Shown one piece after another: positions 14,481 to 20,838 of a stretch of 20,838 nucleotides of DNA. A program made the position numbers and the translations under genes. Numbering within the stretch: position 1 is the first letter of the stretch; every line of letters begins with the position of its first letter. The notes beneath the pieces are model-generated. The model was not told the DNA's origin. It did not search any database and saw nothing but the letters and a program-made list of their open reading frames with translations. Source of the stretch: JAVKBW01 sp964352715 (GTDB lineage Bacteria; Pseudomonadota; Alphaproteobacteria; UBA8366; Aestuariispiraceae); the NCBI GenBank assembly GCA_964352715.1, contig CAYGSU010000068.1, forward strand, positions 1 through 20,838. Reading direction: 5' to 3'.

Positions 14481-15491
14481 ATGACCGAGACATCCGAAAT
14501 CCACATCACCTGGCTGGGTGGGCCCGACATCGCGCGTCTGAACCTTCAGGACAGCGAAATACTGGATGCCGTCGAACAGGCGCTGATCGCTCAGGGCAAT
14601 GGAGAGGTCTCTATCGAACCACGGGTTCACCTTATGCCGTCACCGGAAATTAATGGGCATTTCAATGTGTTGCGCGGCTATGTTGCACCATTGGGAAAGG
14701 CCGGTGTAAAGGTCGTCGGCGACTTCGTGGATAACTACAAAAGCGGTCTGCGGTCGGAAATGGCGCTGCTGAACCTGTTCGATCCGCATACAGGCACGCC
14801 CCTTGCCGTCATCGACGCCTCTGACATCACCGATATGCGCACAGGCGCGATTACCGCGCTCGGCGCAAAGCACCTGGCCCGCAAGGATTCCAAAATCCTT
14901 GGTCATATCGGTGCACGCGGCACGGCTTACTGGAACGTTCGCCTGTTGAACGAGCTGTATAATTTTGATGAAATCCGCGTGCATTCGCGGCGGCCCGAAA
15001 GCCGCAACGCCTTCGCGGAAAAACTCGGCACCGATCTCGGCAAGAAAATTACCGTCACCGAAGACTGGGAAAGTTGTGTCCGTGGTGCCGATATCGTTGT
15101 CGAAGCCTCCCGCCTTAACGAACCGACACCGCTGCTGAAGACAGACTGGATCAAGAAGTCCGCCTTCGTCGTTCCCTATGGCACGATGAGCGCCGTGGAA
15201 CTGTCGCTTACCGATATCATGGACAAGATGGTTGTCGATGACTGGGGCCAGTGCAAGGGCGGCCCGTTCGGCAGCCTGCGTGAGCACGTCAATCAGGGGA
15301 AACTGTCAGCCGATACGCTGCATGCCGAACTCGGCCAGATCGCTGCGGGCCTTAAGCCGGGCCGTGAAAGCGACGATGAAACCAACCTGTTCTGGCATCG
15401 CGGCCTCAGCCTCAGCGATATCGCGATGGGGCATCTGTTTCTGGAAAAGGCGGAAAAACTGGGCCTCGGCCAGAAACTGCGTTTCGCCTAG
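14481..15491 (+). CDS. Ornithine cyclodeaminase / mu-crystallin family dehydrogenase
   Basis: A 336-residue cytoplasmic NAD(P)-dependent protein of the OCD/mu-crystallin family. Family features are Arg48, Lys77 in 'GVKVVGDF', Arg120 in 'DMRTGAITALGAKHLA' and a dinucleotide-binding turn 'LGHIGARGTAYWN' (140-152). C-terminal 'GLSLSDIAMG' (308-317) is also typical. The place of the catalytic Asp of true ornithine cyclodeaminase (G-[AS]-D-x-P...EL) reads 'PYGTMSAVELSL' and lacks the Asp. Proline formation from ornithine is therefore unlikely; an imine or ketimine reductase or amino-acid dehydrogenase activity is more plausible. AGAGGA overlaps the protease stop and serves as ribosome site, so it may be co-transcribed with the FDH operon although no metabolic link is obvious. 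Confidence 0.85.
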   Translation: MTETSEIHITWLGGPDIARLNLQDSEILDAVEQALIAQGNGEVSIEPRVHLMPSPEINGHFNVLRGYVAPLGKAGVKVVGDFVDNYKSGLRSEMALLNLFDPHTGTPLAVIDASDITDMRTGAITALGAKHLARKDSKILGHIGARGTAYWNVRLLNELYNFDEIRVHSRRPESRNAFAEKLGTDLGKKITVTEDWESCVRGADIVVEASRLNEPTPLLKTDWIKKSAFVVPYGTMSAVELSLTDIMDKMVVDDWGQCKGGPFGSLREHVNQGKLSADTLHAELGQIAAGLKPGRESDDETNLFWHRGLSLSDIAMGHLFLEKAEKLGLGQKLRFA

Positions 15492-15498
15492 AAACCGG

Positions 15499-16719
15499 TC
15501 AGCCTTTCAGGAGCGACAGCAGTTTTACGGTAGGATCGGCCAGCAAACCCGGATCGGGCGAAAGGCCGGCCTCGAGCAACGCTTGCGCAACGCGGATTTC
15601 CTGCGTGATGCGAACACCGGGCGCCAGCCCTGCCGCACCAACCAATCTGCCATTCCTGAACGCGAAATCCACCCTGACAGCCCCGTCCAGGCGGGTTGCG
15701 ACCTGATCCGGTGCGGCCGGAAACCCCACCGCCTGCACCGTATGGTCGAAATGTTCGGTCCAGAACCACGGCACGACATCGTCGGCGACAGGCTTTCCGG
15801 CCAATGCATGGGCGAGCCGTTCTGCTTGATGTTCCGTGTTTTTCCAGCTTTCCAGCCTTATCGCGCGGTCATAGCGCAAATTCATGCCGCGGGCACAGTC
15901 GCCGGCCGCCCAGACCGATTTATGGCTGGTTCGGCCAAAGGCGTCGGTGACGATACCGTCATCGCAGACCAGACCCGCCACTTCCGCCAGTTCCGTATCG
16001 GGGCGGATTCCGATAGCGACCAGCACACTATCCGCCGGCAGGTGGTCGCCGGTTTCAAGCACCACACCGGTAACCCGGTCCGTACCAGAAAACCGCGCCA
16101 CACGGCTGCCGCACCGAATAGTGACACCATGTCGCTGATGCAGGGCGGCAACTGCAGCGGCTGTTTCCGCCGGCAGAATACGGGCCAGCGGACGGTCTGC
16201 GGCTTCCAGAACGGTAACGTCACACCCCCTGATGCTGGCGGCGGAAGCGACTTCCAGACCGGTCAGCCCTGCCCCGACAACGACAAGGCGCTTTCCCGCC
16301 ACAAGGTCGGCGGCGAGCGCCACCGCCTGATCAATCGTGCGCAGGATATGCACCCCCGGCAGATCCGCACCTGATACAGAAAACGCCAGCGGCACCGCGC
16401 CGGTTGTCAGGACCAGGGCGCCAAACGCCAAACCGGCGCCATCAGCGAGTTCGACCCTGTGCCGCAGGCAATCGATCGCGGTGACTGTCTGCCCCGGCCG
16501 CCAGTCGATATCCATCGCGGCACAGGCCGCACCGCTGAGAACCGTTGCCGATGCCGTATTCCAGTCTGTCGTCAACGCCGCTTTCGACAAGGGGGGACGT
16601 TCATAGGGCGGGTGCTGCTCGCTGCCAATCAGCGTGATTGATCCGTCATAACCACTGCGCCGCAACCCCTGGGCGACACGGCCGCCGCAATGGCCGGCTC
16701 CGACGATGACGACGCCCAT
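15499..16719 (-). CDS. FAD-dependent NAD(P)H:ferredoxin-reductase-like protein
   Basis: A 406-residue flavoprotein of the pyridine-nucleotide-disulfide oxidoreductase fold, of the type (BphA4, PuxA) that passes electrons from NADH to a [2Fe-2S] ferredoxin. The FAD Rossmann motif GAGHCG is at 7-12, 'PYERPPLSK' at 38-46, the NAD motif GAGLTG at 149-154 and the second FAD motif 'WAAGDCA' at 270-276. A reductase C-terminal domain with 'WFWTEHFDHTVQAVG' starts near 332. The length is normal. No ferredoxin, Rieske oxygenase or P450 partner is visible in the window. It ends 7 bases from the convergent cyclodeaminase-family gene and starts at the divergent gap shared with the ABC transporter. The natural partner is unknown. 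Confidence 0.9.
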   Translation of the reverse strand: MGVVIVGAGHCGGRVAQGLRRSGYDGSITLIGSEQHPPYERPPLSKAALTTDWNTASATVLSGAACAAMDIDWRPGQTVTAIDCLRHRVELADGAGLAFGALVLTTGAVPLAFSVSGADLPGVHILRTIDQAVALAADLVAGKRLVVVGAGLTGLEVASAASIRGCDVTVLEAADRPLARILPAETAAAVAALHQRHGVTIRCGSRVARFSGTDRVTGVVLETGDHLPADSVLVAIGIRPDTELAEVAGLVCDDGIVTDAFGRTSHKSVWAAGDCARGMNLRYDRAIRLESWKNTEHQAERLAHALAGKPVADDVVPWFWTEHFDHTVQAVGFPAAPDQVATRLDGAVRVDFAFRNGRLVGAAGLAPGVRITQEIRVAQALLEAGLSPDPGLLADPTVKLLSLLKG

Positions 16720-16943
16720 TTACGAACCTTTCGCGATGACATTGTCCCGCCAGGCATCTACAGGCGATTGCAGAAAGGTAGCAAGCCAACGCTCCCTGCC
16801 CAATCGCTCATTGCGGATGTTTTGTACTTTGCAGGGTGACGGACACATAATTATTGTCCTATGATCACCGCAACAAAGGCTAAATAGCCAAAAAAAGTTA
16901 ATATTGAACAGGCTGCGAAGAGCGGTTGGGACACAGTTAAAAA
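16720..16943. promoter_or_regulatory. Divergent control region before the polyamine-type ABC operon
   Basis: A 224-bp gap without a gene. A plausible plus-strand promoter is TTGTAC (16822-16827) with CATAAT (16846-16851), an 18-bp spacer apart. Downstream are ATAATTAT and GGCTAAATAGCC (16878-16889), a short inverted repeat with 4-base arms, and an A/T-rich run before ATG 16944. No clear Shine-Dalgarno sequence precedes that ATG. The promoter call is by eye. Confidence 0.35.
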
Positions 16944-18056
16944 ATGGCAGAACAATCTCAATCCTTCGCGATTGAAGCGATAGGCGTTACCAAAATCTTC
17001 GATAGCGGCGGCAGCGAAGTTCGTGCTGTGGACGATGTTTCCCTCGCCATCCGGGAAAACGAATTTCTCACCCTATTGGGGCCCTCAGGCTGCGGCAAGA
17101 CGACTCTTTTGAGGATGATTGCCGGGTTCGACCACCCGTCAAAGGGCGAGATTCTGATGGAAGGCGTCGATATTTCGGGCCTGCCGCCCTTCAAACGACC
17201 GGTAAACACGGTTTTTCAGAGCTACGCGCTGTTTCCGCACATGACGGTGGCTGAAAATATCGGTTTCGGCCTCGAAATGCTCGGGAAACCGAAAAACGAG
17301 ATCACCAAGACCATCGACGAAATGCTGAACCTTGTGCAGATGCAGGAACAGCGCAACCGCCGCACAGACCAGATATCGGGCGGACAGCAACAACGTGTCG
17401 CCCTTGCCCGCGCCCTGGCGCCGCATCCGAAAGTGCTGCTGCTGGACGAACCGCTTTCCGCGCTGGATTACAAGCTGCGCAAGGAAATGCAGATTGAACT
17501 GAAACGGCTGCAAAGCGAAACCGGCATCACCTTCGTGTTCGTTACCCACGATCAGGAAGAAGCACTGACAATGTCAGACCGGGTCGCGGTAATGCAGAAC
17601 GGCAAGGTGCTGCAGCTTGGCTCGCCGCGTGATATCTACGACCGGCCGGCGGAACGCTTTGTCGCCGATTTCATCGGCGATACCAACTTCCTGCTGGCCG
17701 ACCTGACGGCGGTCAACGGCGCAGAAGCAAGCCTGACGTTGCCTTCGGGGGCGAAAGTCACCTCGGTCATGCCGCAGGACGTTGCTGAAAAGGCTGTTGC
17801 CGGGTCGAAAGTGACCATCGTGGTGCGGCCTGAACACGCCATTCTGGCCGATCCGAAGTCGGATTCCGAGCTGACCGGCACGCTGTCCAACATCGTCTAT
17901 TTCGGGACGGATACGCATTTCTTTGTCGATACCGGCAACGAGGAGACCTTTGTCGCGCGCATTCAGAACAGCCGCGGCGGCGATGGCGGATTCCAAAAAG
18001 GCGATACGGTCGGCATCAAGTTCGAAGATGACGCCGTACAGGTCCTGAAGGACTGA
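16944..18056 (+). CDS. potA: Spermidine/putrescine-type ABC transporter ATPase
   Basis: A 370-residue cytoplasmic ATPase that powers uptake. It has Walker A GPSGCGKTT (46-54), Q-loop 'FQSYALFPHM' (91-100), signature ISGGQQQR (144-151), Walker B VLLLDEP (164-170), switch His202, and a C-terminal TOBE domain (about 280-368, with 'VRPEHAIL'). The sequence and length fit the PotA/PotG family, whose known substrates are spermidine, putrescine and related cations. The symbol follows the ATPase-permease-permease-binding protein order of potABCD; the substrate itself is not proven. It is the first gene of the operon, with the permease gene 7 bases downstream. Confidence 0.93.
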   Translation: MAEQSQSFAIEAIGVTKIFDSGGSEVRAVDDVSLAIRENEFLTLLGPSGCGKTTLLRMIAGFDHPSKGEILMEGVDISGLPPFKRPVNTVFQSYALFPHMTVAENIGFGLEMLGKPKNEITKTIDEMLNLVQMQEQRNRRTDQISGGQQQRVALARALAPHPKVLLLDEPLSALDYKLRKEMQIELKRLQSETGITFVFVTHDQEEALTMSDRVAVMQNGKVLQLGSPRDIYDRPAERFVADFIGDTNFLLADLTAVNGAEASLTLPSGAKVTSVMPQDVAEKAVAGSKVTIVVRPEHAILADPKSDSELTGTLSNIVYFGTDTHFFVDTGNEETFVARIQNSRGGDGGFQKGDTVGIKFEDDAVQVLKD

Positions 18057-18063
18057 CCCGGCG

Positions 18064-18996
18064 ATGGCGGAACAGAACACCTCGACCAAAACCATGCTGG
18101 AGGAAGCCGAAGCGCGCGAAAAGCGCACCCGCTGGCTGCTCAACACCCCGGCCCTGATTGTATTGTTCTGCGCCGCGTCCGGCCCATTGCTGATCGTGCT
18201 TCTGTATTCCTTCCTGAAGTCCGGCGACTACGGCGGTGTTGAATGGCAATTTTCGATAGACGGCTGGTTCAAGGTTGTCCTGGAACGCGATTTCTTCGAT
18301 GACACGCTGTCGGTTGCCGATGCGCATCTGACCATTCTGTGGCGTTCTATCCGCCTGTCTTTCATGACAACGATATTTGCGCTGTTTTTCGGCTTTCCGA
18401 CCGCCTATTTCATCGCCACGCGCTCGCCGCAGTCGCGTAATGTCTGGCTTTTCCTCATCACCATTCCGTTCTGGACAAACCTGCTGATCAGAACGTTCGC
18501 GATCCTGGAAGTGATCCGGAACCAGGGGCTGATCAATTCTGCTCTGGTCGGTCTGGGTATCGTCGATGAGCCGATCCAGATGCTGTACACGGATTTCTCG
18601 ATCATGCTTGGCATGACCTATGTGTACCTGCCATTGATGGTGCTGCCGATTTACGCCTCGATGGAAAAACTGGATTTCCGGCTGGTTGAGGCGGGCTACG
18701 ATCTATACGCATCACGCATGAAGGTGCTGCGCCGGATTATCATTCCGCTGGTCAAGCCGGGTATTGTCGCCGGCTCCATCCTGGTCTTCATCCCGTCGCT
18801 GGGCGCCTATGTGACACCGCGCGTGCTCGGCGGCGGCAAGAACATGATGCTGGGTAACCTGATCGAACTGCAGTTCGGCCAGGGCCGCAACTGGCCGCTG
18901 GGCTCTGCCCTGTCGATCACCCTGCTGATGCTGGTGATGGTGGCGTTGATTGTTTACGTTCGCGGCATTCAGAAATCGGACGGGTACAATGGCTGA
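18064..18996 (+). CDS. potB: Spermidine/putrescine-type ABC permease 1
   Basis: A 310-residue inner-membrane permease of the PotB/PotH family. A charged cytoplasmic N-terminus (1-28) precedes about six hydrophobic helices, the first at about 29-52 and a second at about 95-118. The ATPase-contact EAA loop is clear: 'VEAGYDLYASRMKVLRRIII' (about 209-228) followed by PLVKPG. 'PSLGAYVTPRVLGGGKNMML' further on is typical of PotB/PotH. It overlaps the next permease gene by 8 bases (ATGGCTGA, 18989-18996). It should form the translocation pore together with the next gene product. Confidence 0.92.
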   Translation: MAEQNTSTKTMLEEAEAREKRTRWLLNTPALIVLFCAASGPLLIVLLYSFLKSGDYGGVEWQFSIDGWFKVVLERDFFDDTLSVADAHLTILWRSIRLSFMTTIFALFFGFPTAYFIATRSPQSRNVWLFLITIPFWTNLLIRTFAILEVIRNQGLINSALVGLGIVDEPIQMLYTDFSIMLGMTYVYLPLMVLPIYASMEKLDFRLVEAGYDLYASRMKVLRRIIIPLVKPGIVAGSILVFIPSLGAYVTPRVLGGGKNMMLGNLIELQFGQGRNWPLGSALSITLLMLVMVALIVYVRGIQKSDGYNG

Positions 18997-19858
18997 TACC
19001 GTTCAGGACCGTCCGGCCACAACTGCGGCAAACACCCAGACCATGCCGTCCGGGAAACCGTCGAAACCGTTCTCCGTCCGCAAACTGCCCGGCTTCGCAA
19101 CCATCGCCATCGCCTGCTTTTTGATGCTGTATGCGCCTATTATCGCGCTGGTTGTGTATTCCTTCAATGACGGCAGCAGCCTAGCGATCTGGGAAGGCTT
19201 TTCCTGGCGCTGGTACATTTCAGCCTGGGGCAACGAGCAGGTTCAGGATGCCACGATCAGGTCTGTCGTCGTGGCGGTGTTCGCTGCGTTTTTCGCAACG
19301 ATTCTGGCCACCATGGCGGCGCTCGGCACCACACGGGTGAAGCCCTATCGCGGCCTGACCTTCGTGTTCGCAATGATCAACCAGCCTTTGATGGTGCCTG
19401 AAATCGTTACCGGTGTCGCTCTGCTGACCCTGTTCGCCATGATCAAGACCGCGACCGGCTATTCCGGTCTCGCTTACCTTATTCTGGCGCATACGGCATT
19501 TTGTATCCCGTTTGCCTATCTGCCGATCCGCGCCCGTCTTGAAGGCATGGATCTGACGCTGGAAACGGCGGCAGCCGACCTGTACGCGACACCCTGGCTG
19601 ACGTTCAGACGGGTTACCCTGCCGTTGCTTTGGCCGGGAATTCTGGCCGGCATGATGCTGGCCTTCGTTATTTCGCTCGATGATGTCGTTATCACCGAGT
19701 TTGTAAAATCGGCAGGACAGGATACCCTGCCAACCTATATGCTTGGCCAGTTGCGCCGGGTTGTGACGCCGGAAATCAATGCGATTTCAACCGTGCTGCT
19801 CGCAGTATCAATAGCGATCGTTACCGTATTTTTCTTTTTGAGCCGGCGTAAGAGTTAA
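18989..19858 (+). CDS. potC: Spermidine/putrescine-type ABC permease 2
   Basis: A 289-residue inner-membrane permease of the PotC/PotI family. ATG 18989 is chosen because it overlaps the stop of the first permease (ATGGCTGA); an earlier in-frame start at 18950 would lie deep in that gene. A polar N-terminus of about 35 residues precedes the first helix ('FATIAIACFLMLYAPIIALV'), then 'YSFNDG'. The EAA-type loop is 'ETAAADLYATPWLTFRRVTL' followed by PLLWPG. 'FVISLDDVVITEFV' is characteristic of PotC/PotI. The binding-protein gene follows 27 bases later. Confidence 0.92.
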   Translation: MADTVQDRPATTAANTQTMPSGKPSKPFSVRKLPGFATIAIACFLMLYAPIIALVVYSFNDGSSLAIWEGFSWRWYISAWGNEQVQDATIRSVVVAVFAAFFATILATMAALGTTRVKPYRGLTFVFAMINQPLMVPEIVTGVALLTLFAMIKTATGYSGLAYLILAHTAFCIPFAYLPIRARLEGMDLTLETAAADLYATPWLTFRRVTLPLLWPGILAGMMLAFVISLDDVVITEFVKSAGQDTLPTYMLGQLRRVVTPEINAISTVLLAVSIAIVTVFFFLSRRKS

Positions 19859-19885
19859 CTTCGACAATAATCAGGGAGACCAGAA

Positions 19886-20838
19886 ATGAAGAAGAGTCTT
19901 TTAGCAGGATTTGCGGGCCTGGCGGCGATCGCCTTGTCAGTCCCCGCCTACGCGGAAGGTGAACTGAACATCTTCAACTGGGGCAACTACACGAACCCCA
20001 AGCTGATCGAGAAATTCGAAAAGGAATACGACGTCAAGGTAACCATCACCGACTATGATTCCAACGATACGGCACTCGCCAAAGTGAAAGCCGGCGGCCA
20101 CGGCTTCGACATCGCCGTGCCTTCCCATTCTTATATCCAGGTCTGGGTCAACGAAGGCCTCGCGCTGGAAACTCGTCCGGACCAGATGGAAAACTTCAAG
20201 AACGTCGGCGAAATGTGGAAAGACGTCTCCTGGGATCCGGGCCGCCGCTATTCGGTGTCCTGGCAGTGGGGAACGGTTGGCATTGGCGTCAACACATCGG
20301 TCTATGGTGGTGATATCGATACATCCAGCATTGTGTTCGATCCGCCTGAAGAACTGGTCGGCAAGATCAACATCGCACCGGAAATGCAGGACGTTATCAA
20401 CACAGCCCTCTACTACGTGGGCAGTGAGCCCTGCACGACCGACAAGGCGGTAATGAAGAAGGTTCGCGATCTTCTCGTCGCCGCCAAGCCGAAATGGCTG
20501 TCGATGGATTATGGCATGGTCGAAAAACTGGCCGCCAACGACGTTTCAGCATCGCTGTACTGGAACGGCGCCGTATTCCGCGCTCGTTTGCAGAACCCGG
20601 ATATCAAGTATGGTTACCCGAAAGAGGGTTATTCTCTCTGGATGGACGCTGTGATCGTTCTGTCCGATGCGAAGAATGTCGAAAACGCCAAACTGTTCCA
20701 GAACTTCATCATGGCGCCTGAAAACGCAGCCCTGATTTCCGAATTCGCGCGGTATGCAAATGCCGTCGACGGATCGGAAGCCTTTATGCCGGAAGATATG
20801 GCGACGGCTCGGGAAATCGTTATTCCTGAAGAACTGCG
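19886..20838 (+). CDS. potD: Spermidine/putrescine-type periplasmic binding protein (3' truncated)
   Basis: The frame runs off the right edge; 317 full codons are visible. AGGGAG (19873-19878) stands 7 bases before ATG 19886. A signal peptide (about 1-23, 'VPAYA-EGE') precedes the mature protein, which begins 'LNIFNWGNYTNPKLIEKFEK', the PotD/PotF pattern of a binding-site Trp followed by an aromatic residue. 'YDSNDTALAKVKAGGHGFDI' and 'VPSHSYIQ' follow, as in that family. Later 'SLYWNGAV' and 'SLWMDAVIVL' occupy the places of the family's polyamine-contacting Trp/Asp segments. The usual Asp/Glu three residues after the first site Trp is Asn here, so the ligand may differ from simple putrescine. 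The truncated C-terminus leaves some binding residues unseen. Confidence 0.9.
   Translation, partial: MKKSLLAGFAGLAAIALSVPAYAEGELNIFNWGNYTNPKLIEKFEKEYDVKVTITDYDSNDTALAKVKAGGHGFDIAVPSHSYIQVWVNEGLALETRPDQMENFKNVGEMWKDVSWDPGRRYSVSWQWGTVGIGVNTSVYGGDIDTSSIVFDPPEELVGKINIAPEMQDVINTALYYVGSEPCTTDKAVMKKVRDLLVAAKPKWLSMDYGMVEKLAANDVSASLYWNGAVFRARLQNPDIKYGYPKEGYSLWMDAVIVLSDAKNVENAKLFQNFIMAPENAALISEFARYANAVDGSEAFMPEDMATAREIVIPEEL

Noticed and set aside
15232..16374. A 380-codon plus-strand open frame over the end of the cyclodeaminase-family gene and the reductase
   Set aside because: It straddles two well-supported genes in wrong frames and its translation resembles no protein family.
16878..16889. GGCTAAATAGCC as a regulator site before the ABC operon
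   Set aside because: The arms are only 4 bases and there is no second copy in the other intergenic gaps, so it is not distinguishable from chance.

Overview
The window looks like chromosomal DNA of a Gram-negative alphaproteobacterium, probably of Rhodospirillales type. The evidence is the moderately high G+C content, the alphaproteobacterial form of the membrane-bound formate dehydrogenase (FDH) locus with its DUF3305/DUF3306 partners, and the many Tat- or Sec-exported proteins. No RNA gene, insertion sequence, integrase or CRISPR array was seen. Coding density is high, no gene-free stretch exceeds about 225 bases, and several gene pairs overlap by ATGA.

Region 1 (1-2044, + strand) holds the 3' end of a family-3 periplasmic solute-binding protein, followed closely by a membrane sensor histidine kinase. 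They look like a binding-protein/kinase signalling pair.

Region 2 (2050-4560, - strand) is a tight operon of four accessory genes: a divergent biotin/lipoate-ligase-fold protein, then proteins I assign to DUF6505, DUF6352 and DUF6494. It is transcribed away from the FDH operon across a 157-bp divergent control region.

Region 3 (4718-14472, + strand) is the FDH operon proper. Its order is DUF3305, DUF3306, a TorD-type chaperone, a 64-residue Tat-signal protein, the molybdo-/tungsto-enzyme FDH alpha subunit (Cys rather than selenocysteine), a four-cluster ferredoxin-like beta subunit, a cytochrome b gamma subunit, an exported seven-bladed WD40/cytochrome c fusion, and an exported trypsin-like/PDZ protease. 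An ornithine-cyclodeaminase-family gene (14481-15491) follows 8 bases later. Together these should make, proofread and export a periplasm-facing FDH that passes formate electrons to the quinone pool. The WD40-cytochrome c protein and the protease are unexplained periplasmic companions. Two identical 16-bp copies of a TGGT-N3-ACCA operator, the type bound by FadR/PdhR-family GntR regulators, lie upstream of DUF3305 and of the torD-like gene. They suggest that one regulator controls the locus at two points.

Region 4 (15499-16719, - strand) is a ferredoxin-reductase-like flavoprotein, convergent with the cyclodeaminase-family gene. Region 5 (16944 to the right edge, + strand) is a polyamine-type ABC transporter: ATPase, two permeases, and a binding protein cut by the window end.

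The most interesting part is the FDH neighbourhood as an accessory-rich system. It combines a ligase-fold protein without the usual nucleotide/acyl-binding motif, three uncharacterised DUFs encoded with it, a tiny Tat-exported protein, and the WD40-cytochrome c plus protease pair.
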